A stretch of 64,000 bases of DNA from positions 1 through 64,000 of the forward strand of contig JAHLLD010000002.1 in the NCBI GenBank assembly GCA_020444325.1. Direction: 5' to 3'. Below the pieces are notes generated by a model. The model ran no database searches, was not told the DNA's origin, and saw only the letters and a program-made list of their open reading frames with translations. The position numbers and the translations under genes were made by a program. This DNA comes from a bacterium. Lineage in GTDB: Bacteria > Bacteroidota > Ignavibacteria > SZUA-365. The stretch's first letter is position 1; each line of letters begins with the position of its first letter. Of this stretch, positions 46,544 through 55,552 are shown piece after piece.

Positions 46544-46567
46544 CATTATGAATATATATTCATAATG
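46544..46567. promoter_or_regulatory. 24-bp perfect palindrome, probable operator of the DUF134 gene
   Basis: Bases 46544-46567 form a perfect 24-bp palindrome with core TGAATATATATTCA. It ends where the ribosome site (GGAG at 46567-46570) begins, eight bases before the start codon at 46576. A binding protein here would block transcription or translation initiation. The core resembles the sites before the other DUF134 gene (TGAACATATGTTC), so self-regulation is inferred. Confidence 0.7.
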
Positions 46568-46575
46568 GAGATGTG

Positions 46576-46905
46576 ATGCCAAGACCCCCATGCAGAAGAC
46601 GTGTTCATGAACCACCGGAATTCGTACGATTCAAGCCCGCCGGAATTCCGCAGCGCCTGCTGGACCGGGTCTGCCTTCGGGTCGACGAGTTTGAAGCGTT
46701 GCGGCTTGCAGATTATGAAGGACTGGATCAGAAGGAAGCGGCGGAACGAATGAACATTTCGCCCTCAACGTTTTCGCGTCTGATCGAGTCTGCCCGCTAT
46801 TCTCTGGTTCGGGCGATTATTGAGGGAAAAACTCTGGACATCGAGGGGGGCTCCATAGACTACGTACATCCACATCGACGCAGGAACAGCGGCGATGAAG
46901 TATAG
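46576..46905 (+). CDS. DUF134 family DNA-binding regulator (short form)
   Basis: 109 residues. It has the family signature [32 protein letters not shown] and a helix-turn-helix [20 protein letters not shown]. The ATG at 46576 (MPRPPCRRR) is preferred over the GTG three bases before because family members begin MPRP and GGAG is spaced correctly. It ends soon after the IEGGSIDYV segment and lacks the zinc-ribbon tail present in the second copy at 59425. A perfect palindrome lies directly upstream. It is followed after 44 bases by a peroxiredoxin gene, suggesting redox-related control. Confidence 0.9.
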   Translation: MPRPPCRRRVHEPPEFVRFKPAGIPQRLLDRVCLRVDEFEALRLADYEGLDQKEAAERMNISPSTFSRLIESARYSLVRAIIEGKTLDIEGGSIDYVHPHRRRNSGDEV

Positions 46906-46949
46906 ACATACATCAATCTCAATTTTCATGCTTTCTATGGAGAACATCA

Positions 46950-47600
46950 ATGGAAACAAATGAAGTACGCATGCCGCTGCTGGGAGATCAGTTTCCCGAA
47001 CTGCAGGTACAGACCACGCATGGACCAATGAACATCCCGGGAGATTTCAAGGGATCCTGGTTCGTGCTTTTCAGTCATCCGGCGGATTTTACCCCGGTAT
47101 GCACGACGGAATTCGTGGCATTCCAGAAACGCGTCGATCAATTTGATGAACTCGGTGTCAAACTCGTTGGTATGTCCGTCGACCAGGTCTTCTCCCATAT
47201 CAAATGGGTAGAGTGGATCAAGGAAACGTTGGACGTCGAGATCACCTATCCCATCGTCGCTGCGAACGACAGTATTGCGATGAAGCTCGGCATGCTGCAT
47301 CCGGGCAAGGGGACGAATACGGTGCGTGCCGTGTTTATTGGCGATCCGGAAGGGAAGATCAGAATCATTCTGTACTATCCGCAGGAAATCGGCCGCAACA
47401 TGGATGAGGTGGTCCGCGCCGTTCGCGCCCTGCAGATTTCCGACAAGCAGGGAGCGGTTCCCGCCGGCTGGCCCGACAACGAACTCATCGGCGACCGTAT
47501 CATCGTGCCTCCGGCGACCAACGTGAAAGACGCCTCGGAGCGTCCCTCGCAGTACGAGTGCTATGACTGGTGGTTCTGCCATAAGCCGCTGGAGAAGTAA
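46950..47600 (+). CDS. Peroxiredoxin, Prx6-type with C-terminal cysteine pair
   Basis: 216 residues. The peroxidatic Cys is C51 in [12 protein letters not shown], preceded by SHPADF. The C-terminal extension has C204 and C210 in [11 protein letters not shown]. This three-Cys layout matches archaeal-type thioredoxin peroxidases (such as the Aeropyrum enzyme with C50, C207 and C213), in which the resolving Cys is near the C terminus and the protein forms decamers. It reduces hydrogen and alkyl peroxides in the cytoplasm. GGAGAAC precedes the ATG. It lies 44 bases after the DUF134 gene on the same strand, with a bidirectional terminator downstream. Confidence 0.95.
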   Translation: METNEVRMPLLGDQFPELQVQTTHGPMNIPGDFKGSWFVLFSHPADFTPVCTTEFVAFQKRVDQFDELGVKLVGMSVDQVFSHIKWVEWIKETLDVEITYPIVAANDSIAMKLGMLHPGKGTNTVRAVFIGDPEGKIRIILYYPQEIGRNMDEVVRAVRALQISDKQGAVPAGWPDNELIGDRIIVPPATNVKDASERPSQYECYDWWFCHKPLEK

Positions 47601-47647
47601 CGCCAGCTCGGAATCTCCACCTCCCGACGTTCATCACCAGAAAAAGA

Positions 47648-47674
47648 GAAAGCCCCCGCAGTGCGGGGGCTTTC
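47648..47674. terminator. Bidirectional rho-independent terminator
   Basis: GAAAGCCCCCGC (47648-47659) pairs perfectly with GCGGGGGCTTTC (47663-47674) over a three-base loop. It separates the peroxiredoxin gene from the convergent gene at 47697 and has A-rich sequence on its left, so it can end transcription on both strands. Confidence 0.88.
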
Positions 47675-47696
47675 GTGCAATGCGGCAGATCTGCTC

Positions 47697-48215
47697 TTAC
47701 TTGCAATCTATCTTTTCGTTTTTGAACTCGATACTCAGATATTCCTGATTACAGAAATCGTAGGTGTATTCAATCTGCTGATGTACCGTGTAGTTGTTGC
47801 CGGGGCCCTGTCCGATCAAGCGGAAGTTGTTCACAATCGAGAACTGCACAACACATTCCTCACCGCAGTTCACGATCTCGTCTTCGATCGACATGGTCAT
47901 GCCGGTCGCCTGGTAGCTGTCACCTGTGACCGATCCCGTTCCTGACAGCTTTTTCGGATGTGCAACCGATTTGATATGCGTACAGCCCTCGTCATCGACC
48001 CAGGTCTGCATCATGATGTGCAGGGTCCCTTCAAAGGTTACGAGTTCACCTTCGCCATCATTCGCACAGGCGACGAACTGCGTCATCGTAAACGGGAATG
48101 ATTGGTTGGTCGTGCGCTGCGCGAAAGCTGATCCGCTCGCGAACAGGCCTGTAAGGACGAAAGCAAGGGTCAGCGCTGCAACCATGTTGCGCGGATGTGT
48201 TCTGGAAACTGTCAT
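47697..48215 (-). CDS. Small secreted protein, paralog of the 55553 gene
   Basis: 172 residues with a signal peptide (VAALTLAFVLTGLFASGSAFAQ). The mature part has about seven Cys and beta strands such as EGTLHIMMQTWVDDEGCTHI and QFSIVNNFRLIGQGPGNNY, ending YDFCNQEYLSIEFKNEKIDC. It shares layout and several positions with the protein at 55553-56035 (a D/E-E-x-G-C segment, an I/V..FR/WR strand, a final short IxC/IEC). The family is unnamed to me. GGAGAG precedes the start. It is probably periplasmic or extracellular. The leader is AT-rich, which fits its own promoter. Confidence 0.75.
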   Translation of the reverse strand: MTVSRTHPRNMVAALTLAFVLTGLFASGSAFAQRTTNQSFPFTMTQFVACANDGEGELVTFEGTLHIMMQTWVDDEGCTHIKSVAHPKKLSGTGSVTGDSYQATGMTMSIEDEIVNCGEECVVQFSIVNNFRLIGQGPGNNYTVHQQIEYTYDFCNQEYLSIEFKNEKIDCK

Positions 48216-48582
48216 AATGACTCTCCACTATATAAATGATATGGGATTACGCCTCACCGGAACAGCGCCACTTGTGGTCTCCGTCGGCTTTTAAGATTCG
48301 TTCTCGAACTATGTATTATCGGTAAATAGACTAGATAAAGATAGTATTAAATAGCCGAAAAGCAAGTGCGATGCGATTAAACTCAGATTGCGATGCGTGC
48401 TTCGAATGACTTCGGACTGGCTGGCAAGCATCGCAACATCGAGGGCACGACACCTCAGGCAAAAAATCCGAGTTGCTTTACCTCAATCCGGGAACAAAGG
48501 TGTCGGCTTGATCGTGAGAGGGGGGTGAACGCATCCCCATAGTACGCTCATGATTCCTGACCCCCAATCCAAAGGTGTGACC
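48216..48582. other. Divergent spacer
   Basis: 367 bases between the minus-strand secreted-protein gene and the serpin gene. The part from 48290 to 48370 is AT-rich (for example ATGTATTATCGGTAAATAG) and probably carries the promoter of the minus-strand gene, but no box pair is clear. No gene was found. Confidence 0.5.
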
Positions 48583-49785
48583 ATGGTACATCTTATCCTT
48601 GCACTGACATTAACCCTTCTGTCACTGCTGCCTGTAAATACTGGGGGAGCACTGACAGAAGCAACTGCGGACTCTGTCGCAGTCGATGCCCTGGTCAAGG
48701 CGAATACCCATTTTGCGTTGGATCTGTATCACAAGCTGTCTACGCCTGGAGAGAATCTCTTTTACTCGCCGTACAGCATCTCCGCGGCCCTGGGTATGGC
48801 AACTGCCGGAGCGCGCGGAAGCACGTTGCGCGAAATGTCAGGCGCTTTGCATTTCGACAATGAATTCAATCCACACACATCGTTCAGGGAGCTTGATCGA
48901 AACGTGCTCTCATCTGCCGCGCAAAGCGGACAGCCGCTTCAAATGGCGAACGGCCTCTGCATGACTGGCGGTCACCTTGACGAGGGGTACCGATCATTGC
49001 TGGAGTCAGTGTATCGGGCACAATTTTTCAATGGAGGGAGCAGACGCATCAATGACTGGGTCAGAAAGCGTACGGGCGGTAAAATCGTGAAGCTCGTTGA
49101 CGCACTCCCATCCAACAACGTGTGCATGCTGCTCAATGCGATATACTTCAAAGGGAGCTGGGAATGCCGGTTCAATCCTGCGCGCACCAGGGTCGCCGTA
49201 TTCCATGTGTCACCGGGACGACAGGTGCGACATCCCATGATGCAGCAGAGGGGACGATTCCGCATTCTGCAAAACTCCTCTCTCCAGGTGATTTCCCTCC
49301 CGTATCAGAATGATCGATTATCCATGGTGGTTCTGCTGCCAAAAGAGCGTCATGGTCTCCATGCGATTGAAAAGGAATTCACGGCGGAGTGGCTGTCGCA
49401 AGTGCTGCAGAAATTGGATGCCTCGCCTCTCCGTACCATCGACCTGTATTTCCCCAGATACAGACTGGAGACGGATTATGATCTTGTCTCCGCATGCAGG
49501 CAACTGGGCATGCTCGAAGCCTGTACGCCGGAGAAAGCCGATTTCGGTGGGATGGGCTGGGCGGCAGGTGATCTCTGGATCGGACAGATCAGGCATAAAG
49601 CATACGTCGATGTTACCGAGGAAGGAACAGAGGCTGCGGCAGCTACGGGTATCGGGATGCAGACAAAATCCGCAAGACGGTATCCGGTATTTCGTGCGGA
49701 TCACCCGTTTATTTTCCTGATTCGTGATAACACGACGAAGAGCATTCTCTTTGCAGGTCGCCTCCATGATCCGACTGATCACTGA
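48583..49785 (+). CDS. Serpin (secreted serine protease inhibitor)
   Basis: 400 residues from the ATG at 48583 (AAAGGTG upstream), with a signal peptide (MVHLILALTLTLLSLLPVNT). Serpin signatures include NLFYSPYSISAALGMATAGA, NAIYFKGSWECRFNP and the final HPFIFLIRDNTTKSILFAGR. The reactive-centre hinge E346-E-G-T-E-A-A-A-A-T fits an inhibitory serpin (small residues at P12-P9). Counting from the hinge, P1 is K362 and P1' is S363, which predicts inhibition of trypsin-like proteases; nearby Arg residues leave this open by a few positions. It acts in the periplasm or outside. It stands alone before the two-component system. Confidence 0.93.
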   Translation: MVHLILALTLTLLSLLPVNTGGALTEATADSVAVDALVKANTHFALDLYHKLSTPGENLFYSPYSISAALGMATAGARGSTLREMSGALHFDNEFNPHTSFRELDRNVLSSAAQSGQPLQMANGLCMTGGHLDEGYRSLLESVYRAQFFNGGSRRINDWVRKRTGGKIVKLVDALPSNNVCMLLNAIYFKGSWECRFNPARTRVAVFHVSPGRQVRHPMMQQRGRFRILQNSSLQVISLPYQNDRLSMVVLLPKERHGLHAIEKEFTAEWLSQVLQKLDASPLRTIDLYFPRYRLETDYDLVSACRQLGMLEACTPEKADFGGMGWAAGDLWIGQIRHKAYVDVTEEGTEAAAATGIGMQTKSARRYPVFRADHPFIFLIRDNTTKSILFAGRLHDPTDH

Positions 49786-49871
49786 AGGCAAGCATCTTTT
49801 TCTCCACGCATCCGTGATACTTTTACAATAATTCAATAGTATGCTGTACACGAATACATGACAGCGAGACT

Positions 49872-50585
49872 ATGAATACTGTTCTGATTATAGAGGACGA
49901 CGCACGCATCACGGAACTGCTGGAGATCCATCTGCATGACCTGGACTGCAAAACCACGACGGTGCGCAACGGCAGTGAAGGACTGGCCATTGCGATGGGA
50001 CAGGAATTCGATCTCATCGTGCTCGACATCATGCTGCCGGGAATGGACGGGTTGGAGATTTGCCGTCGTTTGCGGGCGGAACGCAAGACCACACCTATTC
50101 TCATGCTTACCGCCAAGTCGGAAGAAATCGACAAGGTGCTCGGGTTGGAGACGGGCGCGGACGACTACCTGACGAAACCGTTCAGCATCAGGGAATTCAT
50201 CGCTCGGGTGAAAGCCATGTTCCGTCGCGTAGAATTGCTGCAGAAGAGCATGCCGGAGACCACATCCGTTTTTTCCTTTCATGGACTGGTCATCGACAGG
50301 GAAATGCGGCGCGTGATGCTCAATGAGCACAAGATTGAACTGACTCCTCGCGAGTTCGATCTCCTGGTACTCTTCGCTTTCCACCCCGGGCGCACGTACA
50401 CGCGGGAAGAACTCCTCAACACCGTGTGGGGATATCAGTACGACGGCTACGAACATAACGTCAACTCCCACATCAACCGCCTGCGTTCCAAAATCGAAAC
50501 TGATATGTCGGAGCCAAAATTCATACGCACTACCTGGGGCGTCGGCTATCGCTTCTGCGACCCTGATGAATGGGAGGAGTCATGA
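49872..50585 (+). CDS. Response regulator, OmpR/PhoB family
   Basis: 237 residues. The receiver domain (1-120) has the acidic pocket E/D in LIIEDDARI, the phosphoacceptor D52 in LIVLDIMLPGMDGL, T in MLTAKSEEID and K in DDYLTKPFSIRE. The C-terminal winged-helix domain has ELTPREFDLLVLFAFHPGRT and HINRLRSKIETD with the final RTTWGVGYRF. It should control target genes after phosphorylation by the coupled kinase, whose start overlaps its stop by four bases. Targets are unknown; the lipoprotein at 52286 is the nearest candidate. Confidence 0.96.
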   Translation: MNTVLIIEDDARITELLEIHLHDLDCKTTTVRNGSEGLAIAMGQEFDLIVLDIMLPGMDGLEICRRLRAERKTTPILMLTAKSEEIDKVLGLETGADDYLTKPFSIREFIARVKAMFRRVELLQKSMPETTSVFSFHGLVIDREMRRVMLNEHKIELTPREFDLLVLFAFHPGRTYTREELLNTVWGYQYDGYEHNVNSHINRLRSKIETDMSEPKFIRTTWGVGYRFCDPDEWEES

Positions 50586-52078
50586 CGAAGAAAAGAGCGG
50601 AACGACGCATGCGGCGATCGATTTTTTCGAGTCTGTACTGGAGGATTTCCGCGATCTTTCTGGTCCTGCTCCTCGTGCTCTCAGCAATTTACATCTATGT
50701 GGCTGCCTTCACCGCGGAAATGTATTTCCAGGAGGCTTCCCAGCGATTGAATTCCACTGTCGCAGCGCAGATCGCGAGTGATATTACTCCCTTTGTCGAC
50801 GGGAAAGTGAACACCGAGAGCCTCGAACAGGTGTTTCACAACGTCATGGTCATTAATCCGAGCATCGAGGTGTATCTGCTCGATACTACGGGACGCATTC
50901 TTTCCTACTATGCGCCGAACAAGACGATGCAGCATGACAGGATTTCCATGGATCCGATTCAAGAGTTTATTCGCACCGAAGGCAAGAGCTTTGTGATGGG
51001 CATGGATCCGAAAAAGGAAGAAGGGGAAAAGGTGTTTTCCGCCGCGGCGATTGAGAAAGATGGCAAGCTGCAGGGCTATATTTATGTCATTCTGGAAGGG
51101 GAGGAATACGAATCGTCGACATCGTTTCTCCTGGGCAGCTACATCCTTCGGATAGGTACGCGTACCGTGTTTATCACCCTTGCCGCGGCGATTCTGATCG
51201 GACTACTCGCAATCCGTTCAATCACAAAGAATGTGCGCACCATCAGGAACACGATGCAGGAATTCAAATCGGGAAACGTTGACGCACGTATTCACATGCC
51301 GGGAAAGGGGGAACTGACAGACCTGGCGGAGTCATTCAATCACATGGCGGATACCATCACGCAGAATATGGAGGAAATAAAAACCCTCGATACGTTGCGC
51401 CGCGAACTGGTGGCAAATGTTTCGCATGATCTGCGAACGCCGCTTGCGATCATCCAGGGATATGTTGAGACTGTTCTGATGAAAGATGACTCCCTCGATC
51501 CCGGGGATAAAATGCGCTATCTCTCCACCGTGCTTTCCAGCACCGAGCGTCTGCGCAAGCTGGTCGAAGAACTGTTTGAACTTTCCAAACTGGAAGCCAA
51601 GCAGACCAAACCGAAGTTGGAACTGTTTTCGATCGCGGAACTGGTGCAGGATGTCGCGCAGAAGTTCGATGTGCTCGCCCGGCAGAAAAACATCACGGTC
51701 CGAACTGTTCTGCCGCACGACCTTCCACCAGTCAATGCTGACATTGCGCTGATCGAACGCGTGCTGCAGAACCTGGTCGACAACGCTCTCAAGTTCACAC
51801 CGGAATCGGGTACCATCACGATTGCGTTGAGCAAGTCCGATGTCGGGGTGAACGTTGAGATCATCGATTCCGGTGAGGGCATCTCGCCGGAGGACCTCCC
51901 GCACGTGTTCGAGCGCTATACGCAGGGGGGAAAGGACCTCGCCTCACTGGAGGAGGGCACCGGACTCGGACTTGCCATCGTGAAGAAAATCCTCGAGGCG
52001 CACGGCGTTACCATCTCTGTCAAAAGCGCCATCAGGGAAGGAACAGCCTTTTCCTTCCAGCTCCCCGTCACAACATAA
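50582..52078 (+). CDS. Sensor histidine kinase
   Basis: 498 residues. The ATG at 50582 overlaps the response-regulator stop (ATGA) and has GGAGG upstream; a GTG-type extension is not needed. First membrane helix about 22-42 (ISAIFLVLLLVLSAIYIYVA), an extracytoplasmic sensor domain (about 45-185), second helix about 190-215, HAMP (RNTMQEFKSGNVDARIHM), HisKA with H282 in LVANVSHDLRTPLAIIQGYV, and HATPase with VLQNLVDNALKFTPESGT, DSGEGISPEDLPHVFERY and GTGLGLAIVKKILEAHG. It phosphorylates itself and then the coupled regulator. The signal is not predictable. Confidence 0.96.
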   Translation: MTKKRAERRMRRSIFSSLYWRISAIFLVLLLVLSAIYIYVAAFTAEMYFQEASQRLNSTVAAQIASDITPFVDGKVNTESLEQVFHNVMVINPSIEVYLLDTTGRILSYYAPNKTMQHDRISMDPIQEFIRTEGKSFVMGMDPKKEEGEKVFSAAAIEKDGKLQGYIYVILEGEEYESSTSFLLGSYILRIGTRTVFITLAAAILIGLLAIRSITKNVRTIRNTMQEFKSGNVDARIHMPGKGELTDLAESFNHMADTITQNMEEIKTLDTLRRELVANVSHDLRTPLAIIQGYVETVLMKDDSLDPGDKMRYLSTVLSSTERLRKLVEELFELSKLEAKQTKPKLELFSIAELVQDVAQKFDVLARQKNITVRTVLPHDLPPVNADIALIERVLQNLVDNALKFTPESGTITIALSKSDVGVNVEIIDSGEGISPEDLPHVFERYTQGGKDLASLEEGTGLGLAIVKKILEAHGVTISVKSAIREGTAFSFQLPVTT

Positions 52079-52285
52079 CTCCATAAGCGCATCTCCGCAG
52101 TTGCAGTCGTCCACAGGAAGTACTTTCTGCGGCGCTGCGTTGCAGTCACGCAGCATGCCGGCAGCCTCACTCATTCTCTGCAGATTCCACCGATACGTTA
52201 TCCTTTTGTGACAGTTTCGTGATAGATGAGCGGTAGTTTTCAGCATACTACTTCACGTAACATTCTATCAACACGAGGTATACTC

Positions 52286-53233
52286 ATGCTTCACATACGC
52301 TCAATTCTCGCAACTGTCGTTGTGGCGCTGCTTTTCGCTGGCTGCAGTGATGACGAAATGTCTCCTGTCGGACCCACGCCGGTGGATCCGAACATGGCTG
52401 AAAAAGTCAGCATTGACCGCTTCAGTGCCACCGCGGGCAATCTTTTTGTCAGGACGTCTTCCAACGGACTCCCGGCCGCCAACGAGGCGATCAACTTTGA
52501 CAGTGGTCCCTTCATCACGCACGGACTCGGACCGAACGGCGAGAAGGTCTCGTATTACAATTTTGACGTGCAGCCACTTGAGTCCGCCCCCATTTTCGTG
52601 CTGTTCCGCGATGGCGAGAGTAGTCCCGTTGCAGACCAGCTGAACATCGTCGACGACATCCCGGGTGATTCCGACTACAACGATTTCTGGAACGTGCAGA
52701 AGGTCACGGTCCCTGCAGACTACGTGGCCAACACGGTTACCTCGTACCAGGAGATCATGGACGCCGGGTATGCGATTGAGAAAACCGACATGATTGTGAA
52801 CTGTCCTATCGTCCCGGAAGGTTCGACAGCCACGATGCGCCTCAACGGTGGCTCGACCGCGCTGACCCGTGGTTGGTACCAGGGGAAGATCGTATTCTAC
52901 TTCAATTTCCTGGAGAAGGAACTGCACGCCACACCACCGGCGACGGGATTCTCGATGGTCCCCATTTCCCCGATCTATGTTGCATTCAACATCAATCCCG
53001 ATATGATGGGCGGTGGTCCCCCTTCCGGTTTCATGACGGAAATGGGCAGCATGCAGACGCATAACGTCACCGCAACCATACCTTCGGATGCCTCATACTC
53101 ACCGCTGTGGTTCGTGAACGTGTACGACAACAACGATTTCTCCATGGTCATGGATCTTTCGTCGGCAACATCAGCGAACATCCTGGCAACCGGTGTGGCG
53201 AATGTCAACTGTCCCATCGTCTCGGTGCAGTAG
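52286..53233 (+). CDS. Predicted lipoprotein of unknown function
   Basis: 315 residues from the ATG at 52286, preceded by ACGAGGT. The signal is MLHIRSILATVVVALLFAGC with a lipobox and DDE following. The mature part is beta-rich with two similar halves: SSNGLPAANEAINFDSGPFI / LNIVDDIPGDSDYNDFWNVQ and MRLNGGSTALTRGWYQGKIV / IPSDASYSPLWFVNVYDNND. Each ends with a conserved IPxxxxYxxxWxVxV. I know no family name for it. It starts about 200 bases after the kinase and is followed by a hairpin at 53335-53367. Confidence 0.78.
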   Translation: MLHIRSILATVVVALLFAGCSDDEMSPVGPTPVDPNMAEKVSIDRFSATAGNLFVRTSSNGLPAANEAINFDSGPFITHGLGPNGEKVSYYNFDVQPLESAPIFVLFRDGESSPVADQLNIVDDIPGDSDYNDFWNVQKVTVPADYVANTVTSYQEIMDAGYAIEKTDMIVNCPIVPEGSTATMRLNGGSTALTRGWYQGKIVFYFNFLEKELHATPPATGFSMVPISPIYVAFNINPDMMGGGPPSGFMTEMGSMQTHNVTATIPSDASYSPLWFVNVYDNNDFSMVMDLSSATSANILATGVANVNCPIVSVQ

Positions 53234-53707
53234 CACAGCCCGCCGCCGGCGATACACGGTTCCAATTTACCGAAGCAATGCACCGGTTCGATGCTGATCA
53301 AACGCAGCTCTCCAGCCGGACAGCATCACACAGCGGCAACAGGCGCCTGAAAAGGGCGCCTGTTGCCGTATGCGCTACCATCCGGGGTGGAAGTCAGGCC
53401 GCGGATGACTGAGAATTGCATTCGCACGCCAGGTGACACGCGCTGCCGCACGATGATGTCCAGACCAGCAAATGTCGAATAGCCTTGTGGCTGGGTACGC
53501 AGAAATGTATTATGAGAGAAATCCACAAGACAATCTGTTTAGCGGCAACACTGTCGATACCCAGCGTCCGAGGAAACGAGCGCGAATGATGCGTGCGTGG
53601 ATGTGAGGGGTAGCAACACTTGAGTATTGTGCGATATGCAACGTGACAAAGGCGGGGCTGGCAAGTCCGTACCGCGTCATTTATCAAACACGATGTGAGT
53701 GTGCAGC
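53234..53707. other. Gene-free spacer
   Basis: About 470 bases between the lipoprotein and the radical SAM gene. It contains the hairpin at 53335-53367. The rest is without a gene; short frames here are antisense or lack ribosome sites. Confidence 0.55.
53335..53367 (+). terminator. Perfect 13-bp hairpin
   Basis: GGCAACAGGCGCC (53335-53347) pairs without mismatch with GGCGCCTGTTGCC (53355-53367). There is no T run (GTATGCG follows), so it may be a terminator or an RNA-stabilising hairpin. Confidence 0.55.
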
Positions 53708-55303
53708 ATGGCAAATCTCATGGATGCGGGAACGCGCTGTCTTCTTGTTCAGTCGCAATTTTCCAGGTTCAGTTTCTGGAACTACGTGGAAATTTGCCGA
53801 CTTGTCGGTGCAAAATATCCCGCTGCCCCACTCGGGCTGATGACGGTTGCTGCCCTGCTTCCGCAGCATTGGGAATTCAAATTGGTGGATGAAAACGTTG
53901 AGCCCTTGCTCGACGAACATTTCGAATGGGCGGATATCGTGTGTACCGGTGGCATGCTTCCGCAGCAGAAAAGTGTGCTCTCTATTATCGAAAGGGCGAA
54001 CGGCTTCGGCTGTCCGGTGGTTGTCGGGGGACCCGATCCTACGTCTCAGCCGGACAAGTATCGAAGTGCAGACTACCTCGTCCGTGGTGAAGGTGAAATC
54101 ACCATACCGATGTTTCTCGAGGACCTCACGAATGGAAGCACAGGTGGAGAATACTGGTCGGAGGAACATGCGGACATGACCCTCGCGGTCGTGCCTCGCT
54201 TCGATCTCATCCAGTTCCGGGACTATATACAGGTTGGAATACAGTATTCGCGGGGCTGTCCGTTCGACTGCGAGTTTTGCGATATCATCCAGCTGTATGG
54301 AAGAAAATCCAGAACGAAGACTCCCGAGCAGGTCATCAGGGAACTGCAGGTTTTGTACGACCTGGGGCACAGAGGGCACATCGACTTTGTCGACGACAAT
54401 TTCATTGGCAACAAGAAAAATGTACGGACGGTGCTGCCCATTATTCGGGACTGGTCAAGCGCGCACAAATACCCGTTTTACTTTTCCACGGAATCGTCCA
54501 TAAATCTGGCTGAAGACGAAGGGCTCATGCAGATGATGCAGGATGTGGATTTTCGCTTCGTGTTCGTTGGCATCGAGACTCCGGAAGAGGAAATCCTCAG
54601 ACAGACGAAAAAAACTGCGAATCTGAACAAATCCGTCAGTGATGCAGTCGAGAAAATCTCATCCTACGGAATGATTGTCAATGGAGGGTTCATCGTCGGA
54701 TTCGACAATGAAACCGAGCGGTCGGCCAAGAACATGATCAGCTGCATACAGGATTCCGGCATCTGCATGGCAATGGTCGGAAAGTTATACGCGCTACCGA
54801 ACACGCAGCTGACCGAGCGGTTGAAGCTGGAAGGTCGTCTGTTTGAAGACGGAGCGACGCTCAAGGAAGATGACAGCGACCTGGATCAGTTGACGAGTGG
54901 ACTGAATTTTGAAACCGTCAGACCTCGCGTAGAAGTCCTTCGTGACTACATGGCCATCGTCAAACACATCTACGCCCCCAAATTTTACTATGAACGTGTT
55001 GTTCGTACTGGCCTGTGCCTGAAACCCCGCTACAAGTATTTTCCACCCGCCTCGCAGCTGTTCCGGACGCTTCGCGCGTTTTTCAGAGTCTGCGCCAAAG
55101 CAGGCCTCAGCAAGTCGACCGGGTGGTTGTACTGGAAGGCGCTGCTCAGGATTGTGATCCAGAACCCACGTGCCCTCGAGGCTACCGTCAATCTCTCGGC
55201 CATGTTCATACATTTCCACAAACAGTCAGACCATGTTCTTGCCATGGTGCACAACGAATTGCGCAGCCTCGATCCCGCTATCGAGGAGTTGGTCCTGGAC
55301 TGA
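53708..55303 (+). CDS. B12-binding radical SAM protein, DUF4070 / HpnR-like
   Basis: 531 residues from the ATG at 53708; GTG 53699 and ATG 53720 are alternatives and no ribosome site decides. The N-terminal B12-binding-like domain has APLGLMTVAALLPQHWEFKL and ADIVCTGGMLPQQKSVLS. The radical SAM cluster is C184-P-F-D-C188-E-F-C191, the canonical CxxxCxxC, followed by DIIQLYGRKSRTKTPEQVIR. The C-terminal region (about 380-530) matches DUF4070. Relatives include the hopanoid C-3 methylase HpnR; the reaction here is probably a methylation or rearrangement on an unknown lipid or cofactor. It stands alone, without neighbouring hopanoid genes. Confidence 0.88.
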   Translation: MANLMDAGTRCLLVQSQFSRFSFWNYVEICRLVGAKYPAAPLGLMTVAALLPQHWEFKLVDENVEPLLDEHFEWADIVCTGGMLPQQKSVLSIIERANGFGCPVVVGGPDPTSQPDKYRSADYLVRGEGEITIPMFLEDLTNGSTGGEYWSEEHADMTLAVVPRFDLIQFRDYIQVGIQYSRGCPFDCEFCDIIQLYGRKSRTKTPEQVIRELQVLYDLGHRGHIDFVDDNFIGNKKNVRTVLPIIRDWSSAHKYPFYFSTESSINLAEDEGLMQMMQDVDFRFVFVGIETPEEEILRQTKKTANLNKSVSDAVEKISSYGMIVNGGFIVGFDNETERSAKNMISCIQDSGICMAMVGKLYALPNTQLTERLKLEGRLFEDGATLKEDDSDLDQLTSGLNFETVRPRVEVLRDYMAIVKHIYAPKFYYERVVRTGLCLKPRYKYFPPASQLFRTLRAFFRVCAKAGLSKSTGWLYWKALLRIVIQNPRALEATVNLSAMFIHFHKQSDHVLAMVHNELRSLDPAIEELVLD

Positions 55304-55371
55304 ATCAACTCATCTTCGCGCTATGGCATCTTACGGCGTGAGAGTCAGAAAAAATATAGTTCTCGATGCTA

Positions 55372-55400
55372 TTGCATATGGCGTGAGATCAAGGTATAAT
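55372..55400 (+). promoter_or_regulatory. Sigma-70-like promoter for the secreted-protein gene
   Basis: TTGCAT at 55372-55377 and TATAAT at 55395-55400 are separated by exactly 17 bases. The gene at 55553 lies about 150 bases downstream, leaving a long leader. Confidence 0.5.
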
Positions 55401-55552
55401 GAGGAGTCGATTCATCGCAATTATCCGAAAAGAATTGTCCGGGCAACGGCCTAAAGTGTGGTCATGCTCGGTCTACCCAAGTGGCAGCTACAGGCTGATC
55501 GCTTTGTTGCAGCCGCGGGAGAACCGGCATAACCATATATAGAGGAGCCTCT

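Noticed and set aside
53609-53635. Imperfect palindrome near CAACACTTGAGTATTG upstream of the radical SAM gene
   Set aside because: Only 12 of 16 positions are symmetric and the distance to the gene is variable by start choice, so it is not convincing.
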